From contig BFEA01000050.1 in the NCBI GenBank assembly GCA_003427395.1, positions 4,246,994-4,276,600 on the forward strand: 29,607 bases of DNA, read 5' to 3'. This stretch comes from Chara braunii (Eukaryota; Streptophyta; Charophyceae; Charales; Characeae). Below are positions 19,243 through 29,087 of the stretch, in pieces. Position numbers and translations under genes: made by a program. Every line of letters starts with the position of its first letter. The stretch's first letter is position 1. The notes below the pieces were generated by a model. It had not been told where the DNA came from, ran no database searches, and saw only the letters and a list, made by a program, of their open reading frames with translations.

Positions 19243-20211
19243 TCAGCCAATCAATTTGATGGGGACGACAGTCGGGGGATCGTCCCACTGATTTTGTTCT
19301 TGGAGCACATTGTCCTCCAAAAACAATTGCATAAGGGTGACTTCAGATTGTGTCCAAGCATTGCCAGCTGTGAATCGGTCAGTGCTGAACTCCATTAGCT
19401 GTCGATGTGTAAACCAACTAAAGTTTGCCCGTTTCTGTAGTCTGATTTTGGGATCGATGAGCAAAATGGCGGGAATAATGCCTTGCGGGAGTGAGAGAGA
19501 GGTAGGCAGGACCACTCCCATCACTCCTTCCGTACTCGTCTCCCTAGCCCAGTATTTGAGTCTTTTCAGAATGACCGCCTTTGACGGGTTCCCCTTCCAT
19601 CCCTCCAGCGTCAGTCTGTCCAGGAACTCAGGTCGGGGCTCGGGAGGGAGCTGTTGTGGCGGCCTAAGTCCAAGCACCCACTGTCCTGCGCTCTTAACTC
19701 TGGTCAGGGGAAAGATGACAAATCCGCGAGGCATGGCAGCCGGGAGCTCATCGTTGACCTCCAGCCTCACCAATTGGCCCATCCTCTTGGGTCTGATCTC
19801 TGTTACCTGGTCGGCGCGGGCAGATGGACTCCCGGGCTGCAGGGTAAGATATTGTCCTATCTGCGGGTCAGGAAAGATCTGTCGTGCAGGGATGGTGCAG
19901 ATTTGATCGTTTCCTTCCTCCTTTGAACTCCTGTGAGGGAGGGCATGCAGCGTATCACACAACTCTTGAATGAGCACTTTAGGCCAGGCAAGGCCTTCGT
20001 GCCAAAAGGCCTCGGATTGTGAGTGCGTCGGATTGCGGTCGGGGGTCACTTTCTCTGCCTCGAGTGTCCTATTCGCATATTCTTTCATTTTGTCAAGAAA
20101 TTCATTAACTACTAGGACAATTGCGGCCCCGACATCCATCCAATCTATAGCCGACATACTGTCATATTTTTCAACAGTTGGTTTGGACTCGAGGGCTGTA
20201 CATAAGGACAA
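19243..20211 (-). CDS. LINE-associated protein segment of unknown function
   Basis: A clean frame of 322 codons just upstream of ORF2. I recognise no family. It contains AIDWMDVGAAIVLVVNEFLD, RMGQLVRLEVNDELPAAMPR, WVLGLRPPQQLPPEPRPEF and HRQLMEFSTDRFTAGNAW. It has no Gly/Cys finger, no clear membrane span and moderate charge, and looks globular. It appears to continue the Gln-rich frame upstream, shifted by one base at a run of six G near 20225, so it may be the C-terminal part of a long ORF1 rather than its own gene. Being unbroken for 966 bases while neighbours carry stops hints at constraint or simply chance. Confidence 0.5.
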   Translation of the reverse strand: MSLCTALESKPTVEKYDSMSAIDWMDVGAAIVLVVNEFLDKMKEYANRTLEAEKVTPDRNPTHSQSEAFWHEGLAWPKVLIQELCDTLHALPHRSSKEEGNDQICTIPARQIFPDPQIGQYLTLQPGSPSARADQVTEIRPKRMGQLVRLEVNDELPAAMPRGFVIFPLTRVKSAGQWVLGLRPPQQLPPEPRPEFLDRLTLEGWKGNPSKAVILKRLKYWARETSTEGVMGVVLPTSLSLPQGIIPAILLIDPKIRLQKRANFSWFTHRQLMEFSTDRFTAGNAWTQSEVTLMQLFLEDNVLQEQNQWDDPPTVVPIKLIG

Positions 20212-21793
20212 TTTTCGCCTCCCCCCATTGCTTGTTGTTGAGCCTGTCCGCAGGGCTGTCCTCCGATAGTGAAAAAATTTTGACCAAGGTCCATTCCGTG
20301 AGGAATTCCAATTTTTGTTTTACCTCATCATTGGCGGCCAGCGGAGGAGGAGGAGGGGGAGGCGGGCTATCTTTGAATAGTCCTGGTGGCACAAGCACCA
20401 CGAGTTGGATGTCCATATCGGTCGGCAACTGTTGCTGTTGGACTTCTGTAACGTCAAGGGCCGAGATATCCATGTCATGAGTCTGACCGTCTTCAGTTTG
20501 CGGGCTGTTCTCCCTTGCACCTCTCAGCAACATTTGCTCCTCGGCTTGTGGCATGTGATCTTGCTGCTCGATTTGTTGTTGCCAATATATTTGTCGCTCT
20601 TCCTGTTGTTGCTGCAGGACTTGCTGTTGTTGGCAGCACAACTGTTGTTGCCAATGCAAGTCCAGGTGTTGGAGGAGCTGTTGCTGTTGTATCATCCTCT
20701 GTTGGTACTGTTGTTGATGATATTGTGCGAGTTGAGCTTGCAATAGGAGGTGGTACTGCTCCTCGTAGACTCTCTGTTGCATGGCTTGTTGTTGTTGAAA
20801 GTGATGAGCTTGTTGTGCCGTTTGGTTTAGCACTTGGATTTGTGCATGGTGTATGCTATGCTGGTCTTGCCTCGGGGGTTGCTCCTGCCATGCCAGCAGC
20901 TGTTGTTCGTGTTGCCATGTTTGGAGCTGCTGCTCAAGTTTCAGTGTGTGCAGTTGTTGTTGGCCCAGGAGAGGCATTTCCAGTTGAGGCTGTTGGTCTC
21001 CCTGGTGTGTCAACTGTTGGTATGTGTGGTGAGTGTTGTCTTCCGTCTGCTGTGTGGAGTCCACCGGGTGGTCCCCGGGAGGCTGAGGCATTCCCATATG
21101 TGGCTGTTGTTTGCCCTGGTGTGTCAACAATTGGTGTTGTTGCGGCTGTACATCCTCCATGCAATAGTCCTCGAGAGGCTCCAGGGACGGCAACAGTTGC
21201 TGACGTTGCTGCTGGTGCGGTTGCTGCTGGGTATCCCCCCTGTTTTGATTTTGGGTCAATAGTTGGGGAGGACACTGCTGTCGAGCTTGGTCTCGAGATT
21301 GCTGCCCCGGAGGGTTGTCTCGGTGCAACTCTCCTGGATTCAGTTCCAGGTGTGACAGGAGGGTTCGCGGTTATTGTCCCAATCCATCTTCGACATGGTA
21401 CGGTTGCGGGAGAGCAGTTGCAGCAGCGTGCAGTTTCACTGGTTTCAGTTGCAATTGTGACGGCTGGGTCAGCGGTTGCTGCTGTTCCAGTCGGTCTGTT
21501 GACCGGTGCTGTTGCGGGAGAGCAGTTGCCTCGACCTGACCCTTAAGTCGGGTACATTCCAGGGAGTGTCGTTCCTCTATCGCAGGTATGATCGATTGTC
21601 GGGGGGCAGGTTCGGGGGCAGGTTTGGGAGTGGCAATGCTTCTTTGTTTGATTGGGAGGAACTTTTTTTCCCCTGTAATCTGAGAGACTACCTCCCTCAC
21701 GTGAGGTGCCATTCTTGACTTGTCTGCTGCAGATTGCCCAGTTGCGTCCAAATCCCGGTCCACCTCACCATCTGTGTGGCAGGGTTTATGCAA
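20171..21793 (-). pseudogene. LINE ORF1 region: Gln-rich low-complexity segment
   Basis: One frame, 21793 to 20171, broken by a TAA at 21371-21373. It begins with a short charged part (VREVVSQITGEKKFLPIKQR) and becomes strongly Gln-rich with many QQQ runs (residues about 20-270 of the frame from 21328). A nine-Pro run (DSPPPPPPPPPLAANDEVKQ) follows, then LEFLTEWTLVKIFSLSE. CAG/CAA-rich DNA explains the mirror Leu/Val-rich open frames on the other strand. Gln-rich segments can mediate self-association, which would fit an RNA-packaging ORF1, but this is inference. Confidence 0.55.
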
Positions 21794-21893
21794 CGGGCTG
21801 CCAGTGGTGGATGTTGGTGGCTATAGGGCAGGATGTTTGTCATTCTCCTTGTCAGTGCCCCGATGGAGAGGGAAAGCTGCACCTTTTATTTTG

Positions 21894-24800
21894 TTAAAAT
21901 GAATTGGCTTTGAGCCACATTTGCTGTGGTGACCGGGGTTTTAGCTTTCCTCTGTTATGTTGCGCTTCAGACGTTTCTTGCGCAAGGATCAACGCCTGGC
22001 CCTCCCCTGCTGGCCCTTCGGAGTCCGTGCAGGAAATCATCCCATGACTGTTCAGCTGTGGGTGGTGTTGTTCCTGTTCTCTCTGTTCCTGGTTCAGTAT
22101 TGGGTGGTGTCGTTCCTGCTCACCCTGTTCCTGGTTCGGGATCTCACTATTGAGGGGGTCCACATCCAACACAGGCTCTAAGGAAGGAGTAGGATCCTGT
22201 CCGCTCTGTTTGTCCAATGCGGCCTCTGGGGAGGGCACAACATCTTGCCCACCCTGTTTGTGGTTCCAGGACCCATCCACTGGGGAGGGAGTGGGATCCT
22301 GTCCTCCCTGTTTGTCCAATGTGGGCTCCGGGGAGGGTATAGGATCTTGTCCTCCCTGTATGTGGTTCTAAGTCTCATCCCTGTGTTCTGGTGTCGTCGA
22401 GGGAAGTCGCGCTAGCTGGTGAGGGCTCTGGGCCTTAAGACCATTGTGGTCTGAGCGAATCACCCCTCGAGCTTGCGTCTTAACGTTTGCACAGTCCGAG
22501 TTCGCCATGGGCTGTCGTAAAGGGGAGGGACCCTGCCCTCGCTGCTTCCGGTCCGGCGCATGAACCTTGCTGTGGCCTGAGTCCAGCGTGGTATAACGGA
22601 GTGGATCCCGCTGGCCTTGAGCTCCCAGACCTTTGTGGCAGGTGGGCAGACAATTATTCTTCTCTCCCTCGGAAACCTGGCTATCTGGTGGCCGACTGTT
22701 GTCACCCTCTGTGGTCTTCAGGGGCGTGGGATGCACAACAGTGCTGCCCTGCACACCCTGTTCCTGGTGCGGGCTCTCACTGTTGAGGGGATCCACATCC
22801 ACCTCAGACTGTGGGGAAGGAGTGGGATGCTGTCCACCCTGTTTATCCAATGCGGCCACTGGGGAGGGTACAAGATTTTGTCCACCATGTTTAAGACCAT
22901 TGTGGTCTGAGCGAATCTCCCTTCGAGCCTGTGTCTTAACGTTTGTGCAGTCCGAGTTCGCCATGGGCTGCGGTGAAGGGGAGGGATCCTGCCTTCGCTG
23001 TTTCTGGTCCGGCGCATGAACCTTGCTGTGGCCTGAGTCCAACGTGGTTTCGGAGGGGGGGGGCGGTTTCGGTTCTTCTCTTTTATGTGAGACCTGGCCA
23101 TCTGCTGGCCGGTCGTTGGCGCCCTTCGTAGTCTTAAGGAGCGTGGAATGCACAACTGTGTTGCCCCGGTTCCCATCTCGGATTTCAGAACCAGGTTCCA
23201 GAGTGCCCTTNGCTTTGGGCTGGTATTTNTGTCGGGGTCGGGGTTGATTAGGGCGATGTGCAGGGGCAGGGTGCACTTCTGGGTGTGGCTCTTGCCTCCC
23301 TTTAAATTTGGTGTCGTTGTCTATCTGCACCCTGGCCCCGGAGGGGAAAGCCCGTGGCTTGTCAGTGCCCTTTCACAACCATATCCCCGGGGTACCGTCT
23401 GCATACGCCCTAAACACCCAACCTTCCAGCTCCCTCTCTTCAGGATACCACCATTCCTCATCATCGGGGTGGGGGACTACAAGCCCTTTGATTCTGGTCT
23501 TGCCTCTATTCTTTGGGCATGTCTCATCAGTATTGAGGTGTCCTCTGTGCTTGCAGGCATAGCACCAAGGATCGTGGGTATGGCTGACGGGAACAGAGTA
23601 TTCCTTACCTCCGTGAGAATAGCGCCATTCGTCATTGAGGGGGAAGGGGTATTCCGGATCCCATTCCACTGCTACAAGGAGCGAATCGTCTCTTTTTTCC
23701 AGAAATTGAGGCAACTCCGTGATATATCCTTTGACCGGGGCTATGTTTTCCAAGTCTGTCAGTATCGCTCCCTGTACAGTGAGCGGGGCAAATCTGAATT
23801 CCACCCAGAAGTTGGAGGACATGAGGTATTGTCTCCTCTCGTCCGTCGATTGTGGGTTGATCGAAGACCATGCTGACAACTGCACAGGGTATCCCCTGAA
23901 CCACAAACCTCTGTTTCTCAAAATGAGATGCTTGTCCGTAGGGTAGAGGGCGACAACAGTAATACATTCCGGGTTATGTACCTCTATAAGGAAATGGTCA
24001 TGCACCAACTGGCGGTCCGGTTTAACTTTACCCAGTACATCAGCAATCCATTTAAGCTTGTCGTTGATCGGTATCTCCGATTGGGCGGACTGAAATCGAA
24101 AGTGCACTTCTTTGTGGGAGTAGATAGCATCCCTAGCTGCTTTTGCCTGTGCGGGGAATATCGAGTGGGGGTAGATGAAACCATCTCTGACTTGAAATTT
24201 CCTCTCTGGCTCAACGTGCAATTGCTATATGAGGTGGCTCTTCAGTGGGGCCATCAAGTCAAGAGAGGAAGAGCTGATCGCATCAGCTCTTGCTGGTGCC
24301 GACAGAGCTCTGAGCAGCTGAGGGGGAGGGTTCTTAGATATACTGGGGCCGGATATCGCTTCCTGGCGAGGGGCGCCCTGATTGACAAGCTTGTCCTTCC
24401 ACGTGCCCCCTTCTGTGACGACATTTTTTTTTTCAATCACCATGTCTTGCCGTATCTGTGCTTCCGGTCTTTTGTGCGTCGGCCCGTGTGAGGAGCCCTG
24501 TTCATGCGTCGTCAGAGGGGGCGCCTGAGCAGGGATCCCGTGTATGGACCCCTGCACACACTTCATCAGGGGGGGCGCCTGGGCCGTGTTCAGAGCTTGT
24601 CCGGGGGTACGAGTGGTTTTCCTTCTTCCTGATATACCCTCCATAACACCCCTTGGCACATCCTCGGTCGAAGCAGGCCGGGTCAATAGCCCTTCCGGGT
24701 TTTGGACAGGCTCCCCTGTCACCCTCCGTTCGTCCTTCCCTCCCCTCGACAAACGATCGGTTTGCGCATCAGTAGTGGCCCGATTCATCTCGTTGTTTCG

Positions 24801-24929
24801 TAGATGGAGGGCAGTCACCCCCCCCTGAGGGAGGGAGGGCTGCACCATCTGGCGGCCCTTTTGGTTGTCCTTATTGCGTACAAGCAGGAGTATGCGCAAT
24901 TGTGATATGGTGCGCGGGTCGTAACACAA
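21894..24929 (-). pseudogene. LINE ORF1 region: N-terminus, DUF4283-like part, zinc knuckle, repeats
   Basis: A single frame kept over 3 kb but interrupted by TAG (24225-24227), TGA (23373-23375) and TAG (22368-22370). The N-terminal part is Pro/Ser-rich and includes TWKDKLVNQ, like plant LINE ORF1 starts. Next comes a domain with FLIEVHNPE and LILRNRGLWFRGYPVQLSAW, resembling the DUF4283 RNA-binding-like fold. Then follows a zinc knuckle, CYACKHRGHLNTDETC (23517-23564), with six rather than four residues between His and the last Cys. The tail is repetitive: an approximately 90-residue block (STVVHPTPLKTT...LDSGHSKVHAPD...RSDHNGLK) occurs twice, and a short unit QGGQDPTPSP several times. ORF1 proteins bind LINE RNA. 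Two ambiguous bases are at 23211 and 23229. Confidence 0.65.
22150..23170 (-). repeat. In-frame internal duplications in LINE ORF1
   Basis: Two copies of a block of roughly 270-310 bp (about 23160-22890 and 22745-22435), and a 'GGAGGACAGGATCCcACTCC'-type unit of about 60-70 bp repeated several times between 22150 and 22370 and again near 22840-22880. All keep the reading frame. Confidence 0.7.
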
Positions 24930-25132
24930 TGGTGTACGGGGAATATTTGCGTAAAGTCCTCATCACACCTGTATCAGGATCGTTGTTGACGATTGTCGCG
25001 CAGTCATAAAACAATCAGCATACAGATTATCCAATTCTTTATGTTGATGATTCAAGGCCGATTGGAACAACAGTCGTTAAGCGCACGTTTGATCGGCGAG
25101 GGGTGTTTGTGTTGAGTCCCGAACAGGCATGT

Positions 25133-25776
25133 ATCACGATCGTTATGCACAACTGAGGGTCGGTTGTAGAAACATTCGCAGATCAATCAATCCTGGGATA
25201 CAATAGGAGCCTGCAACCCTGTTCGAGAGCCTGATCTTGGGTTGGCAAACAAGTCACAATTTCTTCAACCTTTATGTTGATGATCCAAGCCCAGTCGTAT
25301 AAACAGTCGGCCGGCTTTCAACCTTAGATTACATCGAAAGCATGCAGCCCTAAATGAGATTCAGACATCCGTGACACGGGATGATGTGCGAGTAGGCGGT
25401 CAAGCGATCAGGCGATCGATCGACACATTGTTTTATTAATCTATAAAAGAGTTCATCACGATCGTTATGCACAACTGAGGGCCGGTTGTAGAAACATTCG
25501 CAGATCAATCAATCCCGGGATACAATAGGAGCCTGCAACCCTGTTCGAAAGCCTGATCTTGGGTTGGCAAACAAGTCACGATTTCTTCAACCTTTATGTT
25601 GATGATCCAAGCCCAGTCGTATAAACAGTCGGCCGACTTTCAACCATAGATTACATCGAAAGCATACAGCCCTAAATGAGAGTCAGACGTCCGTGACACG
25701 GGATGATGTGCGGGTAGGCGGTCAAGCGATCAGGCGATCGATCGACACATTGTTTTATTAATCTATAAAAGAGTTC
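25133..25776 (-). repeat. 322-bp tandem duplication upstream of the LINE ORFs
   Basis: Copy 1 is 25133-25454 and copy 2 is 25455-25776, differing at only a handful of bases; both begin ATCACGATCGTTATGCACAA and end CTATAAAAGAGTTC on the plus strand. Region 24979-25132 looks like a third, strongly diverged copy (it shares TTTATGTTGATGATtCAAGG). Tandem monomers upstream of LINE ORFs act as promoters in some animal L1s; a similar role here is inference. High identity suggests a recent duplication. Confidence 0.85.
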
Positions 25777-26110
25777 ACCTCTCGCATGGAGTATAGGCGA
25801 GTGGGTTTAAAGTATTCAACTCATGCGAGACTGTCCTCTTGTGTCGTTTGGAGCATAATCAATCGAAGAGTGGGGAGAGTGTAACATATGTCCCACCACT
25901 GGCGTTGCCGTTACTCACCACTCCTACACACTCCTTGGCACTCGCAAACATGGATCGGATCAATTATCAGCGTAGGAGCACAAGCCACCGTGGATCGGAT
26001 CGGTCAATGGCGTGGGAGTGGTCAGGCAGGCAGGGGTGGGGAAAGCAAACATGGATCGGATCGGTTATTAGCATGGGAGCGCAAACAAACGAGGATCGGA
26101 TCGGTTAGTG
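25777..26110. repeat. Four short repeats of a TGGATCGGAT unit, 40/61/40 bp apart
   Basis: Units with TGGATCGGATCGGTTAtTrG and GTGGGAGCGCAAACA-like ends begin near 25951, 25991, 26052 and 26092. They lie just upstream (LINE sense) of the 322-bp duplication and may be the outermost 5' part of the LINE or flanking DNA. The open frames across them are not conserved between units. Confidence 0.6.
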
Positions 26111-27486
26111 GTGTGAGAGGGGCCGGGCAGGCAGAGGTTGGGAGAGGGCGGAAAGGGGAGGGCTGCGCATTCCAAGAGCATTTCACCCACAACTCGATGA
26201 CGTCCACTCGCGCTGCCAGTTCTCTCTTGAGTGGGGTCCCGCTACGCTCCTCGTGCCGACCTCCGTGGCGCAGACTCCACTCCTCTGCTCCACTCCTCCA
26301 AGCGTTTCTTATGTGCTCTCTTTCAACGTCGCAGTGTCTTTCTAACCCTAGTATGCCACCTCCGTGGCGCACCCACCACTCGCTGTTCCACACCTCTACG
26401 CGATTCCGGTTTGCACCCCCTCTCCGCCGTCGTGTCTCCCTTACCACAGTCCCCCGGTGGTGATCGAGCCCCTTCTTAGTCACTGTTGTCTCCTCCTTGA
26501 AAATCTTCTGTTGTCTCCTTCTTCATAATCGTCTCTGGCTTCTTCTCTTCGTCCTTTGGTCTCTTCTCGTCTTCGGCAATTACGCTGGCGACAGTGCACT
26601 CCGTACCCCAAGCATGGAATATCCACTTCGGAGGCTATGCAGCCGTGGGGCACGTTGTGCTCAAGCCACGCGGCGATGGCACTTCTTAGCAACAGCCATA
26701 GCCACCTGGCTCACGCGGGTCCTGGCGGGCGGGCCTAGCCGACCGCGGGTCGCAAGGCGCTAGCGCGTCTCTTTTCCAATTACTTCTCCAGATCCCCTTT
26801 AGTGGACATTCATTCACTTTCTTTTTTGTTTGTTTCTTTGTGGGTATTGCATTCAGCCACATGGGCTGGGTAAGCCTTCTTTAGGGCATAATCACACTAC
26901 GACCCTTCGCCATATTTCTGGACAGAATTATGGCCTGATACATTCCTGTATGGCCCTAAATGCGGTCAGATACATTTGAGATACCAGCTAGCGTGAGCAC
27001 GCCCTTATTCCGGTTTCTTCCTCCCCCTCCTTTAAAACACCAGTACTTCCGAGACACTTTTCTCCAGGGCTGAGAAACGCCCTGTGAGCCAAAAAAAAAC
27101 AAGCTGGCGCAGGCCTCCTCCCTCTGGCTGGGGACGCCAGCCATTTTGCTACGGTGTTTGAGGCCCGAAAGTTGCAGCTGCATGCGAGCCGCAAATCTGT
27201 AAAAATAGCTAGCAAACGTACTGGTGTTTCAAGCATCAGTCATGGTGGATAAAACACGCAAATGCTTGAGCACACAGTAGGCAGCATACACAACGCACAC
27301 CACACAGGAAAATGACGAGACGAGAGTAGAACTGAGCACAGAGCGTAGAACGGAGCGCAGGTAACTGCATAAAAAAATTCTTAGTGACAAAACAGATGCA
27401 GATCAGGCGATTGGACCCTACACTGAGTTTCTGCCGGTCTCCTCGTCAGGGGTCGGTAGTACCTAGCGCAAGATAGACGAGACTAC
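26111..27486. other. No recognisable gene; pyrimidine-rich and unique-looking intronic DNA
   Basis: Contains a weak duplication of 'cCTCCGTGGCGCA' (about 26265 and 26370). Open frames (26231-26479, 26497-26763 and minus-strand counterparts) match nothing I recognise. A possible splice-like pair (CCACACAG...GCGCAG|GTAACT, about 27308-27360) is too weak to call an exon. Confidence 0.4.
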
Positions 27487-28039
27487 GGGCCTTGCCACAC
27501 CTATCCCGAAAACACGGATTTGGAGAGGAAACGCATCGCCATACCAACTCTCGAAAATCGATGGCAGAAAAAATTTCGAGAGTGGCCAGAACGCGGGTTT
27601 CAGGAGTGCTCGCGAACTGCGGTCGTTGCCCCGCCTGCAAAGTTGCCACTTTCGAGAGTGGTCGAAGGCACCTCCGATTTTGGCCCAAATTTCGAGAGTA
27701 TGCCGCGGCGGACAACCGTCTGCGGCCAGCGTTTTGTCGAGTTTGGTTCGAGAGACTCTCGAACTGAGGCCTCGGTCCACTACTCACCACATGCTCAAAA
27801 GACAAAAAATCTGGCGGTGTATCTTGCGATGGTCTAGCAGAAGATTCATTCTCATTTTGCATATTTGGTGAGTAGTGGAGCAAGGCCCTTGCACCGCCAC
27901 ACTGCACTCTCGAAAAACGCAGTTCTTTTCCGACACAGTGGTGAGGTGATGAGGCCTCTCCAATCGTTTTTCGCGATTTCCCGAGTTCGAGAGTGCTCTC
28001 GAACATTCTCCCGTTTTCGGGATAGGTGTGGCGAGGCCC
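27487..28039. mobile_element. 553-bp Harbinger-like MITE with TAC target duplication
   Basis: Ends are GGGCCTTGCCACACCTATCC and, reversed, GGGCCTCGCCACACCTATCC, continuing CGAAAAC: 26 of 27 positions match. It is flanked by TAC on both sides (27484-27486 and 28040-28042). The start GGGCCTyG is shared with the autonomous-type Harbinger at 8326, and a 3-bp duplication fits the family, although TAC departs from the usual TWA. No transposase is encoded. The interior is rich in CGAGAG/CTCTCG, including two palindromes at 27746-27764 and 27985-28004. Confidence 0.85.
27776..27881. repeat. 106-bp inverted-repeat segment nested in the MITE
   Basis: Perfect 14-bp inverted ends TCCACTACTCACCA (27776-27789) and TGGTGAGTAGTGGA (27868-27881). 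No target duplication is visible, so it could be a nested tiny element or a structural part of the MITE. Confidence 0.65.
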
Positions 28040-28202
28040 TACATTGACAAGACTCTTATACCTTCCCGAATTCTAAACGAGGTCCTACATACTCGTATTC
28101 ATGAAACTGTGAAGCTTCCCAAAGGCTCCGGAAAAGTACAGCTCAGAAGGTCACCTGATCAAGTCGAGCCAAGAACAAAACGAGTTCTTTCTAAATGGAT
28201 AA

Positions 28203-28351
28203 GGGACGCTGGACCCGTTTTCCAGCAGGTGCAGCTTTCCACCAATAGATGGAGCAGCTGGAGGCTACTACTAGTGGGGGCTGCTCATATCACCCCCTCT
28301 CGTAGACAGCCAAGGTTTTCCTTCAAAAAGAAAAAAGAAAAAGAAAAAAAA
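28203..28351 (+). repeat. SINE-like copy 4 with hairpin and A-rich tail
   Basis: The core at 28203-28255 (GGGACGCTGGACCCGTTTTC...CCAATAGATGGAGC) is followed by a degenerate hairpin GGGGG-ctgctcatatca-CCCCC (28276-28297) and then an A-rich tail (28324-28351). The loop matches that of copy 3 although the stem differs. Confidence 0.6.
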
Positions 28352-28683
28352 AGGCAAGGACCAAAAGTAATGCAGCAGAATACGAACTCCTCAAGTTTAA
28401 AGTTACGGGATAACAGTCAGAAGGTACAAGTAAGTAAGTAAGTAGGGAGTCGTACAAACAGGAAACTGTCTACGAGGCAGGAAAGAGGCCAGAAAAAAAT
28501 AGCGGAAAAAGTATATGGAACCAGGGGAACGCAAGGTCTTGAGTTCAAAACCAGAAGGTAAGAGAGAAGGAAAGATAAGTTGAAAAATGTCTACCATGTG
28601 AAGAATAGTGAAAAAAAAAAAGAAAAAGAATGAAAGAATGGATGAAAACAGGTTAACTCTCAGAGCTCCAATCTTTTTTGCAG
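28352..28683. other. No recognisable gene; A/G-rich intronic DNA
   Basis: Contains a GTAA tetranucleotide run (28430-28443) and an A-rich run near 28610-28630. No coding frame is recognised. Confidence 0.4.
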
Positions 28684-28756
28684 ATCCATTTCCCCCTTCT
28701 GAGCTTGCCCTTGTACAGATGCAATGTTTTGGCTTGGAGGGGAATTGGCAATTTCG
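28684..28756 (+). CDS. Candidate further exon (weak), possibly dynein
   Basis: A strong acceptor-like tract (CAATCTTTTTTGCAG) precedes a 73-nt open stretch ending at a possible donor TTTCG|GTATAA. In the only fully open frame it reads PFPPSELALVQMQCFG... to GNWQF. The spacing between the prolines and the Trp loosely matches the 'P.F..L...W' block expected some tens of residues after the exon at 13343-13437. The required intervening exon was not found, and the phase cannot be tied to a neighbour. It could equally be a chance open frame. Confidence 0.2.
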
Positions 28757-28876
28757 GTATAATCTTATGAGGGGCAGCAGTAGCTAGTGCTGAATGTTAT
28801 ACCTGGCGGTCCCTAAGGGACTGAAGAGGCAACTGTGGCTTCCCGGTTATCTGTGCTCATCCTTGAATGTTACTAT

Positions 28877-28979
28877 GGGACGCTGGACCCGGTTTCCAGC
28901 ACGTGATGCTCCCCACCAATAGATCGGAGCCACCCGCGAATATAGCTAGGGGTATATGCTTTTATCATTACCCCTAGCT
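28877..28979 (+). repeat. SINE-like copy 5 with 11-bp hairpin
   Basis: The core at 28877-28930 is followed by a perfect hairpin with arms AGCTAGGGGTA (28944-28954) and TACCCCTAGCT (28969-28979) around a 14-nt loop TATGCTTTTATCAT. No immediate A tail is seen; the A-rich tract at 29090-29150 may belong to the next element. Confidence 0.6.
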
Positions 28980-29087
28980 GTGTTTTGTGGGTGTGTTAAG
29001 CCACCACTACCTTTCACAGGCAAACAAAAAGTCCATCTAGTAGCCTACTCCTGAAAACACGGGGCTTGGGGCAAGGTTGGAGGCCGA

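Larger units (their letters stand above)
14190..25776 (-). mobile_element. Large non-LTR retrotransposon (LINE), decayed
   Basis: On the minus strand it runs from a duplicated 322-bp 5' region (25776-25133), through an ORF1 region (24929-19243), ORF2 with endonuclease (19195-17916), reverse transcriptase (17861 to about 16200) and zf-RVT finger (15441-14758), to a 3' region with an 81-bp repeat. Order and motifs are those of plant-type L1-clade LINEs. No RNase H was seen. At least six in-frame stops and several frameshifts interrupt the ORFs, so it is not functional as assembled. The 3' end is uncertain: no A tail is obvious, and I stop at a telomere-like motif near 14180. The 5' end may extend to about 26110. 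It lies antisense in the long third dynein intron. Confidence 0.8.

Noticed and set aside
20515-21546. 343-codon plus-strand frame rich in Val, Ala and Gly
   Set aside because: It is the antisense of CAG/CAA-rich LINE ORF1; no family is recognisable and the minus strand fits the LINE order.
27308-27360. Charged peptide between CCACACAG and GCGCAG|GTAACT as an exon
   Set aside because: Weak acceptor, no dynein-like motif and no matching phase.
28028-28441. 137-codon plus-strand frame ending in Lys-rich sequence
   Set aside because: It runs from the MITE end through a SINE-like copy into its A tail; it is composite and without recognisable motifs.
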